From Oppiella nova (taxonomy: Eukaryota; Arthropoda; Arachnida; Sarcoptiformes; Oppiidae): DNA of 39,837 nucleotides. A program made the translations under genes and the position numbers. The stretch lies in the NCBI GenBank assembly GCA_905397405.1, contig CAJPVJ010000105.1:1-39837 (forward strand), read 5' to 3'. The notes below the pieces were generated by a model that did not search any database, was not told where the DNA came from, and saw only the letters and a program-made list of their open reading frames with translations. Shown piece by piece: positions 24,325-35,095 of this stretch (position 1 is its first letter; each line of letters begins with the position of its first letter).

Positions 24325-25369
24325 CTCATTTAAGATTTAGTTTGCATTTAAATTTAGTTTTTTATTCATTTTGTATAAATCTTATAAATCTCTTCGTTTT
24401 GTTTGAATGAATCAAAAATAAGTATATAATATATTGTGACAACGGTTTTAACAAATATTTTAATTATAAATCTCATGATTATATTTTGAAAAATAACTAA
24501 AAATAAAAAATATGAGATAAAGAAATATGAAATTAAATTTTACTTTTCTGTTTTTTTGATCGATTCATTCATTTATTTGCTTAATTAAATTGAAATAAAA
24601 ACTAATTTATAATATATTTCAATGATTTCCCAAGTTTGGGTCGACGGGTAGTCAATCAGCAAACCTTGGATTGCATTGATAATTGAATTCATAGACTATT
24701 ATATATAAAGCAAAGCATTGCTTGTGTTTTAGAAATTACTTTATTTAGTCGTTTTGCTCTATTTTGCAGATAATAATCATTGAAAAGTGAAAAAACCATT
24801 ATTCAAATTATAAGTTTAAACAATATTTCCGATTAAATATTTGTGTTTAAAAGTAATAATTGTCTCAATTTTCGATGAAAGATAAAGTGTAGTGTATTTA
24901 AGTAATTTAAACTCAAATTTAAATAATAAGCGTCAAACTTGGCATAAGTTAGGACAGTGACTATCAAGACTTGAAATCAACTCTACATTTTGATACAATA
25001 GTTGTGCAGAAATGGAAATAATAACACAAATACTACTAAACAGTTAGGATTTAATGGTATAAATTTAATGATAATGTCTGGAGTGTACACAACCAGAAGC
25101 TATGGTAGATATAGGAGAAGCCGCACAATCAATGCCTTTATATTTATATTTTAGTTGAAAAATTCCGACTATTGTTATATTAAATAGATTTGAATAGATT
25201 TCATGAGTCAAAACAAGTTTATTTCGCTATAAACTGTCAAACCTTAGCTCTAAATGCCGCCCATTATTACGGCTAACAAAATATATATAATTTTTTCTAA
25301 AGAAATCTTTTATATTACGGAAGAAGTTTTTGTGCATTTATTATACAATGATATACAGAGAGAAGTCAT

Positions 25370-25680
25370 ACGTTTAACGCCGTGTTTGTGGTGTTTGTGT
25401 GCATTTCAAGTCCTATGGTTTCGTATGTATTCCCGCATTCAATATACGGTTTATTCAAATATTTGATATTTCAAGAGCAATGTCTTCGTCTTCAACGATG
25501 CCCTCAGGTTTCGGTTTAGAGGAGAGCATAGAGAAGATGGGAGGGGAGGGCAGGGGAGGGCAGAGAAGGAGAGAGAAATTTTTGCATAACATTATAACAA
25601 CATTTTCAAACAACATTTCTCATTGAATGCCTCGCTTTCGGGACCCAATGTTTATGATAGAGTGGCTGACAGTCGACTCT
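25370..25680. promoter_or_regulatory. CpG-containing island with a G-quadruplex motif; possible promoter or 5' exon
   Basis: Within very AT-rich DNA this stretch has many more G and C bases and several CpG dinucleotides. It includes four G-runs in a row at 25539-25560 (G3-A-G4-A-G3-CA-G4-A-G3), a canonical G-quadruplex pattern on the plus strand, followed by a purine tract to about 25576. Such islands often mark promoters. The nearest gene without a known 5' end is the Furrowed-like gene, 7 kb away on the minus strand. The link is inference; short plus-strand open frames here have no recognisable domain. Confidence 0.3.
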
Positions 25681-27850
25681 GTATTATAAATATCTATTTC
25701 TCCAAAGTATTTATATCTAATAAAATATGAAAAATGTATTCAATTGAAAACATTAGAATTTTCTAAATTATCAGAGCATTAAATATTTGTTTCATATACT
25801 GTACGAGTCATAGAAACTATTGTCGAAACAATTACAGTGTAATATAAAGTTGCGGAACAACTCTCGCACAATACACTACTATAACTACAATATACTATAC
25901 AATAGTGTACTCAGTATTTCATAAAACTAAGGAAAACAATGAATACTTGTTGTTAATAAGAGTTATAAATTCAAAGTTATTGCCGGAAACCAAATGAAAA
26001 CTCATTTAAGGGATGCAATGGTTTGATGATAGTATAAAAATCGCAAATTGAAAGAATAAAAATTAACAAATCATATGAATCACAATTAATGCAAACAATG
26101 GTTTTGATATACAAACTAATCGTGTTTATAAATTATGCTGACTTTGACTTTAATTAAGATTCAGATTCAAAACAATGTCTTATCTCTCAATTGTTGTGAA
26201 TCTTCAATGTTTTATCTCATAAGTGGTCAGACGTTTAGATTTTTATAATAATTTATTACTCAATGCATAACCCAATCCCAAAATATGAAGTCCTCCTCTT
26301 TGTTTAATTTCAAAGTGTTTGTGCCTTATGTGAAGTGACCCTAAAATATAATTGTGATCAATATAGAGATACAAGTATCTCTCGAGATATTTTCATATTT
26401 ATAATCAATAATTGTTTTCTATGCAAAAAATCCCAAAAATATTTATTCAAAGTGTGAGATATATTCGCAGAACAAACACTTGAGTGTGAGATGTGTTTCA
26501 CAGATTCAATAAATTCAGGACAATATCCTTAAAATAGGAAAAATCAGGACTCAATGCTAATCTCAATTGAATATCACTTTTAAACATACGTTCAGTTGTG
26601 TTACAATTGAAAGGAATTGAAAAAAATAAAAATTTAATCATATATTGAAATATCATATAAAATACAGGAAAACCTTTGGCTTGAAATAAATAGTAAAAAT
26701 ATTCAGATAGTGTTATCTAATATTTGGTTTATTCAAAACATTTCCTACAAAACAAAATCATATATAAATTCAAAAAGCACTAAATCCGTATTTTAGTTTT
26801 CGTTTGAATAAAAACATGAAATTAATACTTAAATTCGTTTAATAATGTTTTCTTTTGTCTTATTTATCCTTATTTTTCAATTCAGGGTTTTTCACGAATT
26901 TATTAACATTCGGAGCTATTTATCCTCAAAGAAAATACAGTGAATTATTTAACACGTTTATAAACAACATAAACACTAAATTAAAACCATAGATTAATTT
27001 TATAAATGAATATATTTGTTATATAATTCTATTAAAAACAGGGAAAATGGAAATTTTTGTTTTTAGACTACATTTGAATACATTCAATTACAACAAATTG
27101 AATATTGCATGAGAAACGACATAAGGAGTCCATTGTCACCGTCTAGTCCTACCAAGGATTAAGAAAATCAAAACCAATTCCCTCGGGAAATGCATTTTAT
27201 ATAATAATAATAATCGGTTTACAGCTAATCACAATATTTAGTTTCCATTCAAAAATAGCAGATTTTAATTATTGCAATGAAGTCATACAGAACTTTCGAC
27301 AATATTAATGAGTGGAATATAATTATTATTCACAATAATAATGATATAATACCTTTAATAACACAAACAACATAATTATTAGAAATATATCGATGCTATG
27401 CTAAAATGGTGTGGCTGTAGATAAACAATTTTGGCTGGACTTCAAAATAAATCTATTTTTGTGTTGAAAACTTATTCAAAATTCAAGATTTAAAAATTAG
27501 AAATTCACTTATAAAGCATACTTTAAATGAATAACTATCATAATTTCCATACATTATCTTTGATTAAATCTCAAGTCTCGGGATCTTTCTAAAGATTTCA
27601 ACATCACTTTAATCATAATCATAATATTTTAATTCAAATTTGAGTGCAATTCCATTAATAAATAAAAGAAATTGTTTATTATAATAAAATTATTAAATAT
27701 AAATCATACGAAAATATTTAATTAAAAGCCAAGAACTTTATATTAAAATGAATTAGTTTTTTGTGCTTTGCATTAATTATGGGATATGTTGTCATTACAG
27801 TATAGACATTGACGATAGGAGTGGTAAGGACTGGAGGCTCACTAAATAAC

Positions 27851-27955
27851 AGTATAGGACTGGCCATTGCCGGAAGGGCTGACAGTTGAGGCATAACTGA
27901 ACAGGTGGTGGATATGAACAGTTGCAGTGAAAACAATAGTGAACAGTATTGTCAT
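27851..27955 (-). CDS. Possible signal-peptide exon (weak candidate)
   Basis: A less AT-rich patch on the minus strand has an ATG at 27955 opening MTILFTIVFTATVHIHHLF then SYASTVSPSGNGQSYT. It has the form of a signal peptide: a short N-region, a hydrophobic core and a small-residue cleavage region. It could be the missing first coding exon of the Furrowed-like gene. However, the better donor here (GTGAGC at 27842) leaves phase 2, and joining it directly to the first sushi exon creates a stop. A direct phase-0 join needs a weak GTTATT donor and an alternative acceptor. A second frame is also open across the patch, so this may be chance. Confidence 0.15.
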
Positions 27956-29753
27956 TACATGTTCAAACTTAATGCCATAGTTTGGTCATTTTAGAAAACT
28001 AAATAAATTTATTAAATGAAAGCTTTTTACGAATAATATTTCAAATATAAATCACAAACACAAATACCACATAAATAATTGTAGATTACAATAGAAGTAT
28101 GTCTCGTAAACCAAATAGAGCTCAGGTATGCAACAGTTATGTAAGTATGGGTGCATAAACTGCTTCAACTCATTAAACAAATTAATAGTTTTAGGTATAA
28201 GTTTGTGTTGGAGTCGAGACATACTTTCATTTAAGTTATTCACAAAATGTCACAAATTTTAGTTTCGACAAAATATTTAGATAAAAATGTCTGTGAAATC
28301 ACTAATAATTTTTTACCAAATGAATGAGTTTGAATCTTGTATAAAAGACTGGTAATAAATATAGTGTGTATAATATCTTATATTTAATATATTTTATATT
28401 TTTATTGCAAACATCAATAATGAAAAATAAAACAAAATTGCTGTTATTAAAATTAATATGATTTAATTTATTAACCAATTTGTATAATAAGTAACAAAAA
28501 TGTTTATAAGAGTTTATAAAAATTCTTTTCAATTAAATTGAATGAAAAGCTTTTTCATTTCAATACATTTTGTTCATTGAATAGACTTAAAGCTAAATAA
28601 ACTTTTATTATTTTGAGAAAAGAGTTGACGAGAAAAATGTTAGACTCTTTCAAATACAATGATAATTAAGAACTGCTTAAGTATTACTCAAATTGTCTAA
28701 AATTGCTATTTTTATAGTAAATTATTTCCTTAAACATTAAAATACACTCAAAACCTAATATATACTGTTTTTATTGTTTTCTCCAAACAAATGGAAATTT
28801 GTATTGAAATATAAACTAATATTTAATTTAATTATAAATTCTTTGAATGAATGAATAAAATGCTTACCGATTGATGTGATTGTTATAGAAATGCATTGAA
28901 ATAATACAATATATAAGAAGTGATTGAATGTCTTGAAACATGTCATACAATTAAAAGGCTTTACTTTCGACACTTTCTTCATATTATAATCACTTTGAGA
29001 TCAAACACTGTTTATCATAACTTTGATCCCTTTACTAAACAAATGTCATTAATGTAAGCAAAACTTCAAACACTTTTAATTAAAATCATTGGCCTATTGA
29101 CAGATCAGGAAAACACGTGAAAAACTTTATTCGTATTCATAATTAATAAGCGATTGGTTTGAAAATTATTAAATATATTTGAATTTCATTAATAATTAAT
29201 AAATACAATAAAATTGATTAAAATACTAAAACAATTCAGTTGTCATCAATTGGAGAGTCTGTTGAGTGTATGAATGAATCGATTAAAAGCAGAAAACTTT
29301 GATTGTGTTAATCCATTAAAAGAGAAAAGTTGTGAAAAGTTGTCTCAAATGACATATCAATAGATATGACCACAATTTGAGCTTCAAATATGTGTTGAGA
29401 CAAACTTGAGTCCAACTATGGATTGGAAGCCATTCTTAGACATAATGTGAGTACAACTTAAGGCATAACTGGTCTCAGAGTGTTAGACAACTGTTGAATG
29501 CCTTCAATACAACACAACTCTGTCTGACATGAGTTTCCATACATTTAAAGCCAAACTCCTGTATATCCTATTGAGGACAACATTGGCTGCTCTCATGCCA
29601 GCGCTTCCAGTGTTGGCTCTTTGAAACTCAGGAATTCACACAACCATTGAGAATACATAGAGAACAGCACAGGTATTGCAAACACTTGTTCACTCGCAGT
29701 CTATGACTATTGAACTCAGGTAGACCTAACATAGCTATACAATATTGCCCAAA

Positions 29754-29768
29754 CCTAACCTAACCTAA
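29754..29768 (-). repeat. (TTAGG)3 run, inverted relative to the one at 7.2 kb
   Basis: Three CCTAA units on the plus strand. With its flanks (tgcccaaa before, catacggca after) it matches the reverse complement of the 7243-7262 region over about 35 bases, so the two sites look like members of one small dispersed family. Confidence 0.75.
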
Positions 29769-29996
29769 CATACGGCAAGTGAACGGACATTAGGGATACA
29801 GCATATAAGAGTTGACATTACTTTTGCAAATTAATGATTAAAAATCACTGTTTTGTGTCAAACCATGACATGAATCAATGATTACTGCATAAACAATAAT
29901 AAATGAACACATTGAGCATAAAATTCATTTAATTTAATGATAGAAAAAATATTAAAGAAATGGTCAAAACCGACAAAATAATTAAATACAATTAAA

Positions 29997-31251
29997 TTAA
30001 TCGTTTTGGTCGACGACCGGCGCGTCTGGTTTGGCTGCGGTGTCGTTGTCTTCGGCGTCGTCCACATCGTCGTCGTTGTCATCGTCCTCGTCGTCATCAT
30101 CACCGGACACTTCCCTATTCTCCTGATCCAATTGTTCCAACTTCTTGGCCAGTTCTGCATCGTCTAAGTCTGTCACCACTTTAGGCTATAAACCAAAGCA
30201 TTACTTATAGTGAGCCACAACTGCGAGTGCAGTGTATATACCGCCACTTGAACGATGAATATTCCTCCGGAATTCTTGATGGAAACCTCAATCTTCTGAA
30301 GCGCTTCGTTCAGCAATTCTAAGCCCTTTTCTCTATCCATGGTAGTGGTGGTCACCACATATAATGGCGGTGCGATTAAATTGATTTTGATGGGCATATC
30401 CTCCACAGAACAGGCAATACCGGCCCTCAAAGCGTTTTTCACGGCATCGATGCCCTCATAGGCACAACAGCCCACCTCTATGTCTGCCCTCACTTTGACC
30501 GCTTGAGGCATAAGTCGGCGCTTTATATGTGTCACCAAAACCTCTTTAGTCTTCTCGTCGAGCTCTAACTCATCCAAAACGGAGACATCACTAGAGTTGA
30601 CATGAAATGAATGGTATTATTCAGAGATGTCTGGAGACATAATCATTGAGTGAATGAATACTTGACGGAGTGTTTGAACATATCATAAGAGGACGACTGT
30701 TTCTTCATCTTCTCCTCGAAAAGCCACGCAGTCTTGCGGTACAACTCTTCCAACTCTTTGTTGGACTGATAGCCCAGAATCTCGGCCACATGTCGCAAAA
30801 TACTGTTCACCTGAACATCAAAATAGAGTCAAATCATAATCACAGCAATCATTGGCGACAATGAGTGTCATTACAGCCTTCGCTTTGGCGAACTTCTCTT
30901 CGCAGCGGACGATGTCTTCGGGAGAAACCCTTCGTTTCGACAAATCTATATAACCCTTGTCTTTGTCCACTCGGATCACAACAACACATTCGTTACGTCC
31001 CACACGAATCAGTTTATTGATGGATCGGATCCGACGCCGAGACAACTCCGACAACAGTATCATCCCTACAGACAATTCAATTGGTGTCAACTCAGCCACC
31101 GGTCACTCATTCAATGAGGCATACCTTCGATGTTATTGTACTCCAAGAGGTGGACATAAGCGCCCATTTCGGCGATGGAGCGCACGTTAACCATCACCAC
31201 GTCATCCACTTCTGGGAACTTCTGCGAGTAGAACCGACACGTGAGTACCAT
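29997..31251 (-). CDS. EIF2S1: Eukaryotic translation initiation factor 2 subunit alpha
   Basis: Alpha subunit of eIF2, which delivers initiator Met-tRNA to the 40S ribosome; its phosphorylation shuts down translation under stress. Exons 31125-31251, 30875-31065, 30662-30810, 30242-30590 and 29997-30185 join in phase to 334 residues (human 315). The S1 domain is nearly identical to other animals ([38 protein letters not shown]). The regulatory serine is Ser51, counting the Met, in [13 protein letters not shown], so control by eIF2-alpha kinases is expected. The helical and C-terminal domains follow ([45 protein letters not shown]). The tail is a long Asp/Glu-rich stretch, which accounts for the extra length. 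The start [12 protein letters not shown] aligns with the human start less one residue. Confidence 0.97.
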
Positions 31252-31667
31252 TGTCTTCACCGATTAGCTCTTATTGGTCTATATATAGGTGTAAATGAGT
31301 TCAAATCGATTCAAATGGTGTCTCAAGAGGTATTGCATTCAAATGGTGACAACAGTTGACATGAAGTGATAATAAGCGCTAAAATGTGACACAAATTGTC
31401 TTCAATAGTGAATCAATTCAATGCAAAACGTGTGAACACATGTCAGCCAACTCTCACACCACATGACTATTGTATATCATATGCTAGTTTTGGTCCCTTT
31501 TTATGTACACATATTAACGTATAGAACAATATATTGTGTCCACAAAAAGGCATTCTTTCATTTCATTATATAATGGCATTCATTGATTAAAAATCTGATG
31601 AAATATTGCTATAATTTATGCAAAAATAGAGATTTAATTAAAATAATCGTCAAAATTGTGTGAATCG
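31252..31667. promoter_or_regulatory. Divergent promoter interval, eIF2-alpha / methyltransferase
   Basis: 416 bases between the start codons of two divergent genes. Both promoters should lie here. I saw no convincing TATA box or other named element; the half next to the methyltransferase is more AT-rich. Confidence 0.5.
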
Positions 31668-34361
31668 ATGGCTAATCTATTCAAAGACACTCTTCAGTCT
31701 TCATATTACGCCAAATTCAGACCACATCCGCCCAAAGAGATCATTAATGCCATCAAAAGTTATTTGAGTGAAAGGATAGGTGCGTCCGAATGGTTGTGTG
31801 CGGTGGACGTGGGCTGTGGTAACGGACAGTGCACTCGACCCCTGGCTGAGCACTTCCAACGGGTGTATGGCTTCGACACGAGTGCCGCTCAGATCGAGGC
31901 AGCCGTTCGTCTCAACACTCGCGACAATATATCATATGATGTGAGACCAGTTTGTATGACATTTATGTCTTATACCGGTATCTTATGATCATAAGACCCA
32001 TTCCTCACGAGACACTTACTCCACACCATACGTGGTAATTGTCTATCATATTAGTTATGATTAGCGTATACCTCAAACCAGTCATTACAGTATTTGTGAG
32101 TGTGATGGCCACCAAATGTGACCTAGCACAATCAATCCACTTTTAGTCAGTGTTTTATAGTTTACGGTTAGAAAAACTTTTCATAAAATTCTTGACAGTG
32201 AACTGGATACAGTATTAGAATAGCTACATAAATGATCCATACAATTTATATGAGTTTACATTCATTGATTGGTTTTATATAGCAATCCAAACAAAGTTAT
32301 TGTGAGTTTTAGTAGAATTATTTTAAATGATCTCAGTTTATAAATTTAATATGATACCGGCTATTTTACCGGTAATGCTATAGAAGGCTTTTATACTAAT
32401 TGGTTTATTCCTTATAATTGATTTAACAAGTAAATAACTTAACAAAGTTTTGACAAATAGCATTTAAATTGACATTCAATTGACTAAATAATTCAAATTT
32501 GGTAAAAGTTTTATGACTGACCCTTTGGTTTAACAAATTCCTATTAAAATACATAAACTGCTCATAAACTGCGGTTTAGTTTACTTTCTTTCATTATTAT
32601 TTTTCATATATTACACTATAAATTGCGAAAACATTTTACTGCTAAATATTTAAATCTAAAACAGACTAAAATTAAATTATAAATACAAATAAGTTATAAT
32701 AAATACCAAATGAACAAAAATAAGTGTATTTTCATTAACTGTAAATTAATGACTCATTAATAATGAGCTTTAATACTACAAGTTTTAATGCAATTAAATT
32801 TCGACACAATTTGCTGATACATTAAAACGTGGTGTGTTTGCGATTTATATAATTATTATTATATAATATAATGAAAGTAAATAATTTAAATTTTAATAGT
32901 GTTAACACTTTTCGCTATTCATCAAAAATATGCCAATTTTATGCTAATAAATCATTAGTTTAAAAGGATTTTATATGATTTTATAACAATTGCCAAATAG
33001 ATTGCAATTTTTAAAGCGATTATTACTTGAAAAACATATTTCGAAATGCCTTAATGTTTAATAATAATTATGTTTTAAACAATTTTTTGTTATTGTATTT
33101 GACTTTAAAGATAATTAACAATATAAACAGTATATCTTACAATCTAGTTAGTTTAGAATTGAGGTCAAATTTCACTTATTATTTTATAAAATATAATTAG
33201 TTGATAAACAAAATTAATTTGTGGGACTATTTTTGAAGTATATTTCACAAACTATTTTTATTGCTTACGACTGGATACAGTGATTTACTTTGACTGCAAC
33301 ACTCGTATTTTATTTAATTTACATTTATTACAAGTTAATTAATTTTAGGATTATATTTATTTATAAGTAAAATAAAATTGTCAATAAGAGACAGTTGATT
33401 AAACTTTAAATTTATCAAAAATATGATCAAAAATTTTATTTTTAAAAATCTATTTGTAAATGATTTATTACTTATATCCAGATCCAGTAAGTGTAATGAG
33501 TTATTACTAATAACTTATTGGTCCTAGGCCCTAGTAACTAGGGTATCAATAAAACAATGAGGGTTAAATATATGAAATAACAACTACAGTATAATATGTT
33601 AATTGTTTTCATGCGGTGAGCCTGGTTATATTAAAAAATATATTATAATTATAAACATTATACTGTATTAGTGTAACTTGTACTGGTTAGATTTTGTGAA
33701 CAATGAAACAATTCCTAATTTGAATTGAAACCATAAGATTATCTAAATGTCCTGAAATTGCGATAATAATGTAATATAAAAGACTAACACTGGATGTGAA
33801 ATGAATTGTCTTCAGGTGTCACCGGCCGAGACGTTGTCCATAGCGAGCACTTCGGTTCAGTTGGTGACTGCCTGTCAGGCCTTCCATTGGTTTGATTTCA
33901 ATAAATTCTACACAGAATTGAACCGTATTTTAGTTCCCAATGGAGTGATAGCTCTGTTGGGGTACCGAATGCCAGACGTCTCGCACCCGAACTTCCAGAA
34001 TAACAACAGAATAAAGAATTTAATAAAAAGTGTTTATAAGAATCCGGCCCTCATTTGGGCGAAGAAGGAGCGGGAGTTAGTGGACGAGGGCTACGCCTCC
34101 GTCAGACTCCCCTTTGACGACGAGATGAGAAGCGATGCGTTTGAGGCTCAGGTGGACGCGACCGCCGAAGAGGTGAGGGGTTATGTGCTCTCGTGGTCCG
34201 GATATAACAGTCTGAAGCAAATGGACGAACAAAAGGCAAACCAGTTTCTCGACTCATATGACGAGGAGATTAAAAGCCTTTTCGGCGATAAAAGGTTTCA
34301 TGAAATTGACTTAAAATTACATTTCAATTATTATCTATTAATGGCAAGAAAATCATCTTAA
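31668..34361 (+). CDS. Class I SAM-dependent methyltransferase (methyltransferase-11 type)
   Basis: Predicted small-molecule methyltransferase with S-adenosylmethionine as donor; substrate unknown. Exons 31668-31940 and 33816-34361, both ending in phase 0, give 272 residues. Motif I (AVDVGCGNGQCTRPLAEHF) lies near residues 45-63, followed by the acidic loop GFDTSAAQIEAA that would hold the ribose. The splice joins NISYD to VSPAETLS, and the next block TACQAFHWFDFNKFY is typical of a family of animal, fungal and amoebal enzymes often named after Dictyostelium DDB_G0268948 or yeast trans-aconitate methyltransferase. No targeting signal is visible, so it is probably cytosolic. The start is the first true ATG after an upstream TTG. 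The single intron is 1,875 bases and extremely AT-rich. Confidence 0.88.
31941..33815 (+). other. Intron of the methyltransferase gene
   Basis: GTGAGA donor and TTCAG acceptor, phase 0. It is long for this window and almost pure AT-rich sequence without open frames of interest. A cluster of short perfect palindromes lies at 33499-33543. Confidence 0.8.
33499..33543. repeat. Cluster of short palindromes in an intron
   Basis: Two hairpin-forming units lie within 45 bases: agttattactaataact (8-base arms, one-base centre, 33499-33515) and ccctagtaactaggg (6-base arms, three-base loop, 33529-33543), with a CCTAGG between them. The second unit is GC-richer than its surroundings. Confidence 0.75.
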
Positions 34362-35095
34362 GGGTAATAATTGGGTCACTTTTTGAGGGTTTGTTTTTAT
34401 ACCTTATAATTAAACTGTTAATAGATTCACATATTGTATAAATAATACGAAATATGTTTTGGCATTGATTTTGATTGCATTTTTTCAAAGCCATTCAATG
34501 CCCAAAGGATTGTATTTACAGTATATTATTTTACAGAGTTTGTAAAATTTTGATAATTAATTAAAATTATATTGAATAAAATGTTTTATATATAATATAT
34601 ATAATAATATTATTCTTATATAAATTAGCAATAAATTATAGACTTATACGATACTAGTATTAATAGAAACAATAAAAGTTACACTATATGTAAACACAAA
34701 GACTTGCGAAATAAAAATCTAATGAAATTATAATACAGTATAATGTGTTTCTTGATAATTATTAAATAAATTTTAAATTATACTCAAATATTATTAAATT
34801 GAAGGACATATACAATACTTTAAATAAGTTATTCGATGAGCTCATTCATATGTAAATTAATTTTATTTAATACATTGATATAATAATTAATACCGGTACA
34901 TTGAATTCTGTGTAAAGGTAGAGAAAGTTTAAGCGTTATATAAATATAATTTTATATAATATTAAACCAATTTATCCAGCTAACAATACTGAATCTGTAA
35001 TCATGTTTTAGTTCAAAAGTTATTCTGACAAAAACTGTTTGATTGATTACTAGGTTAATTATTTCTTAAGACATAATTGCTTAGCATTCACTGTT
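34362..35095. other. Convergent 3' interval, methyltransferase / sulfotransferase
   Basis: AT-rich DNA with the 3' UTRs of two converging genes. An AATAAA at 34575-34580 is a fair candidate polyadenylation signal for the methyltransferase. Nothing else was seen. Confidence 0.5.
34575..34580 (+). terminator. Candidate polyadenylation signal of the methyltransferase gene
   Basis: AATAAA 214 bases after the stop codon. Similar strings arise by chance in this AT-rich DNA. Confidence 0.4.

Larger units (their letters stand above)
18233..29996. other. Large AT-rich gene-poor stretch
   Basis: About 11.8 kb between the first visible Furrowed-like exon and the eIF2-alpha stop codon. It probably includes a long 5' intron and the promoter of the Furrowed-like gene. 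Most of it is low-complexity AT sequence with frequent stops in all frames. Items of note, listed separately: an AG microsatellite at 20161, duplication D at 23079, an 18-base palindrome at 24307, a less AT-rich island with a G-run cluster at 25370-25680, a possible signal-peptide exon at 27851-27955, and a CCTAA run at 29754. No tRNA, transposase or reverse transcriptase was recognised. Confidence 0.6.

Noticed and set aside
25254-25626. Overlapping plus-strand open frames in the 25.4 kb island
   Set aside because: They pass through a purine tract and show no conserved motif; the island is better viewed as a possible regulatory region.
27718-27936. 72-codon minus-strand frame overlapping the signal-peptide candidate
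   Set aside because: The frame runs into AT-rich sequence and shows no domain; the alternative frame has the more gene-like signal-peptide profile, and even that is weak.
18233-29996. Transposon, retroelement, CRISPR or tRNA content in the gene-poor stretch
   Set aside because: No transposase, reverse transcriptase or integrase motifs, no long terminal repeats, no regularly spaced direct repeats and no convincing tRNA box B with a cloverleaf were seen by eye.
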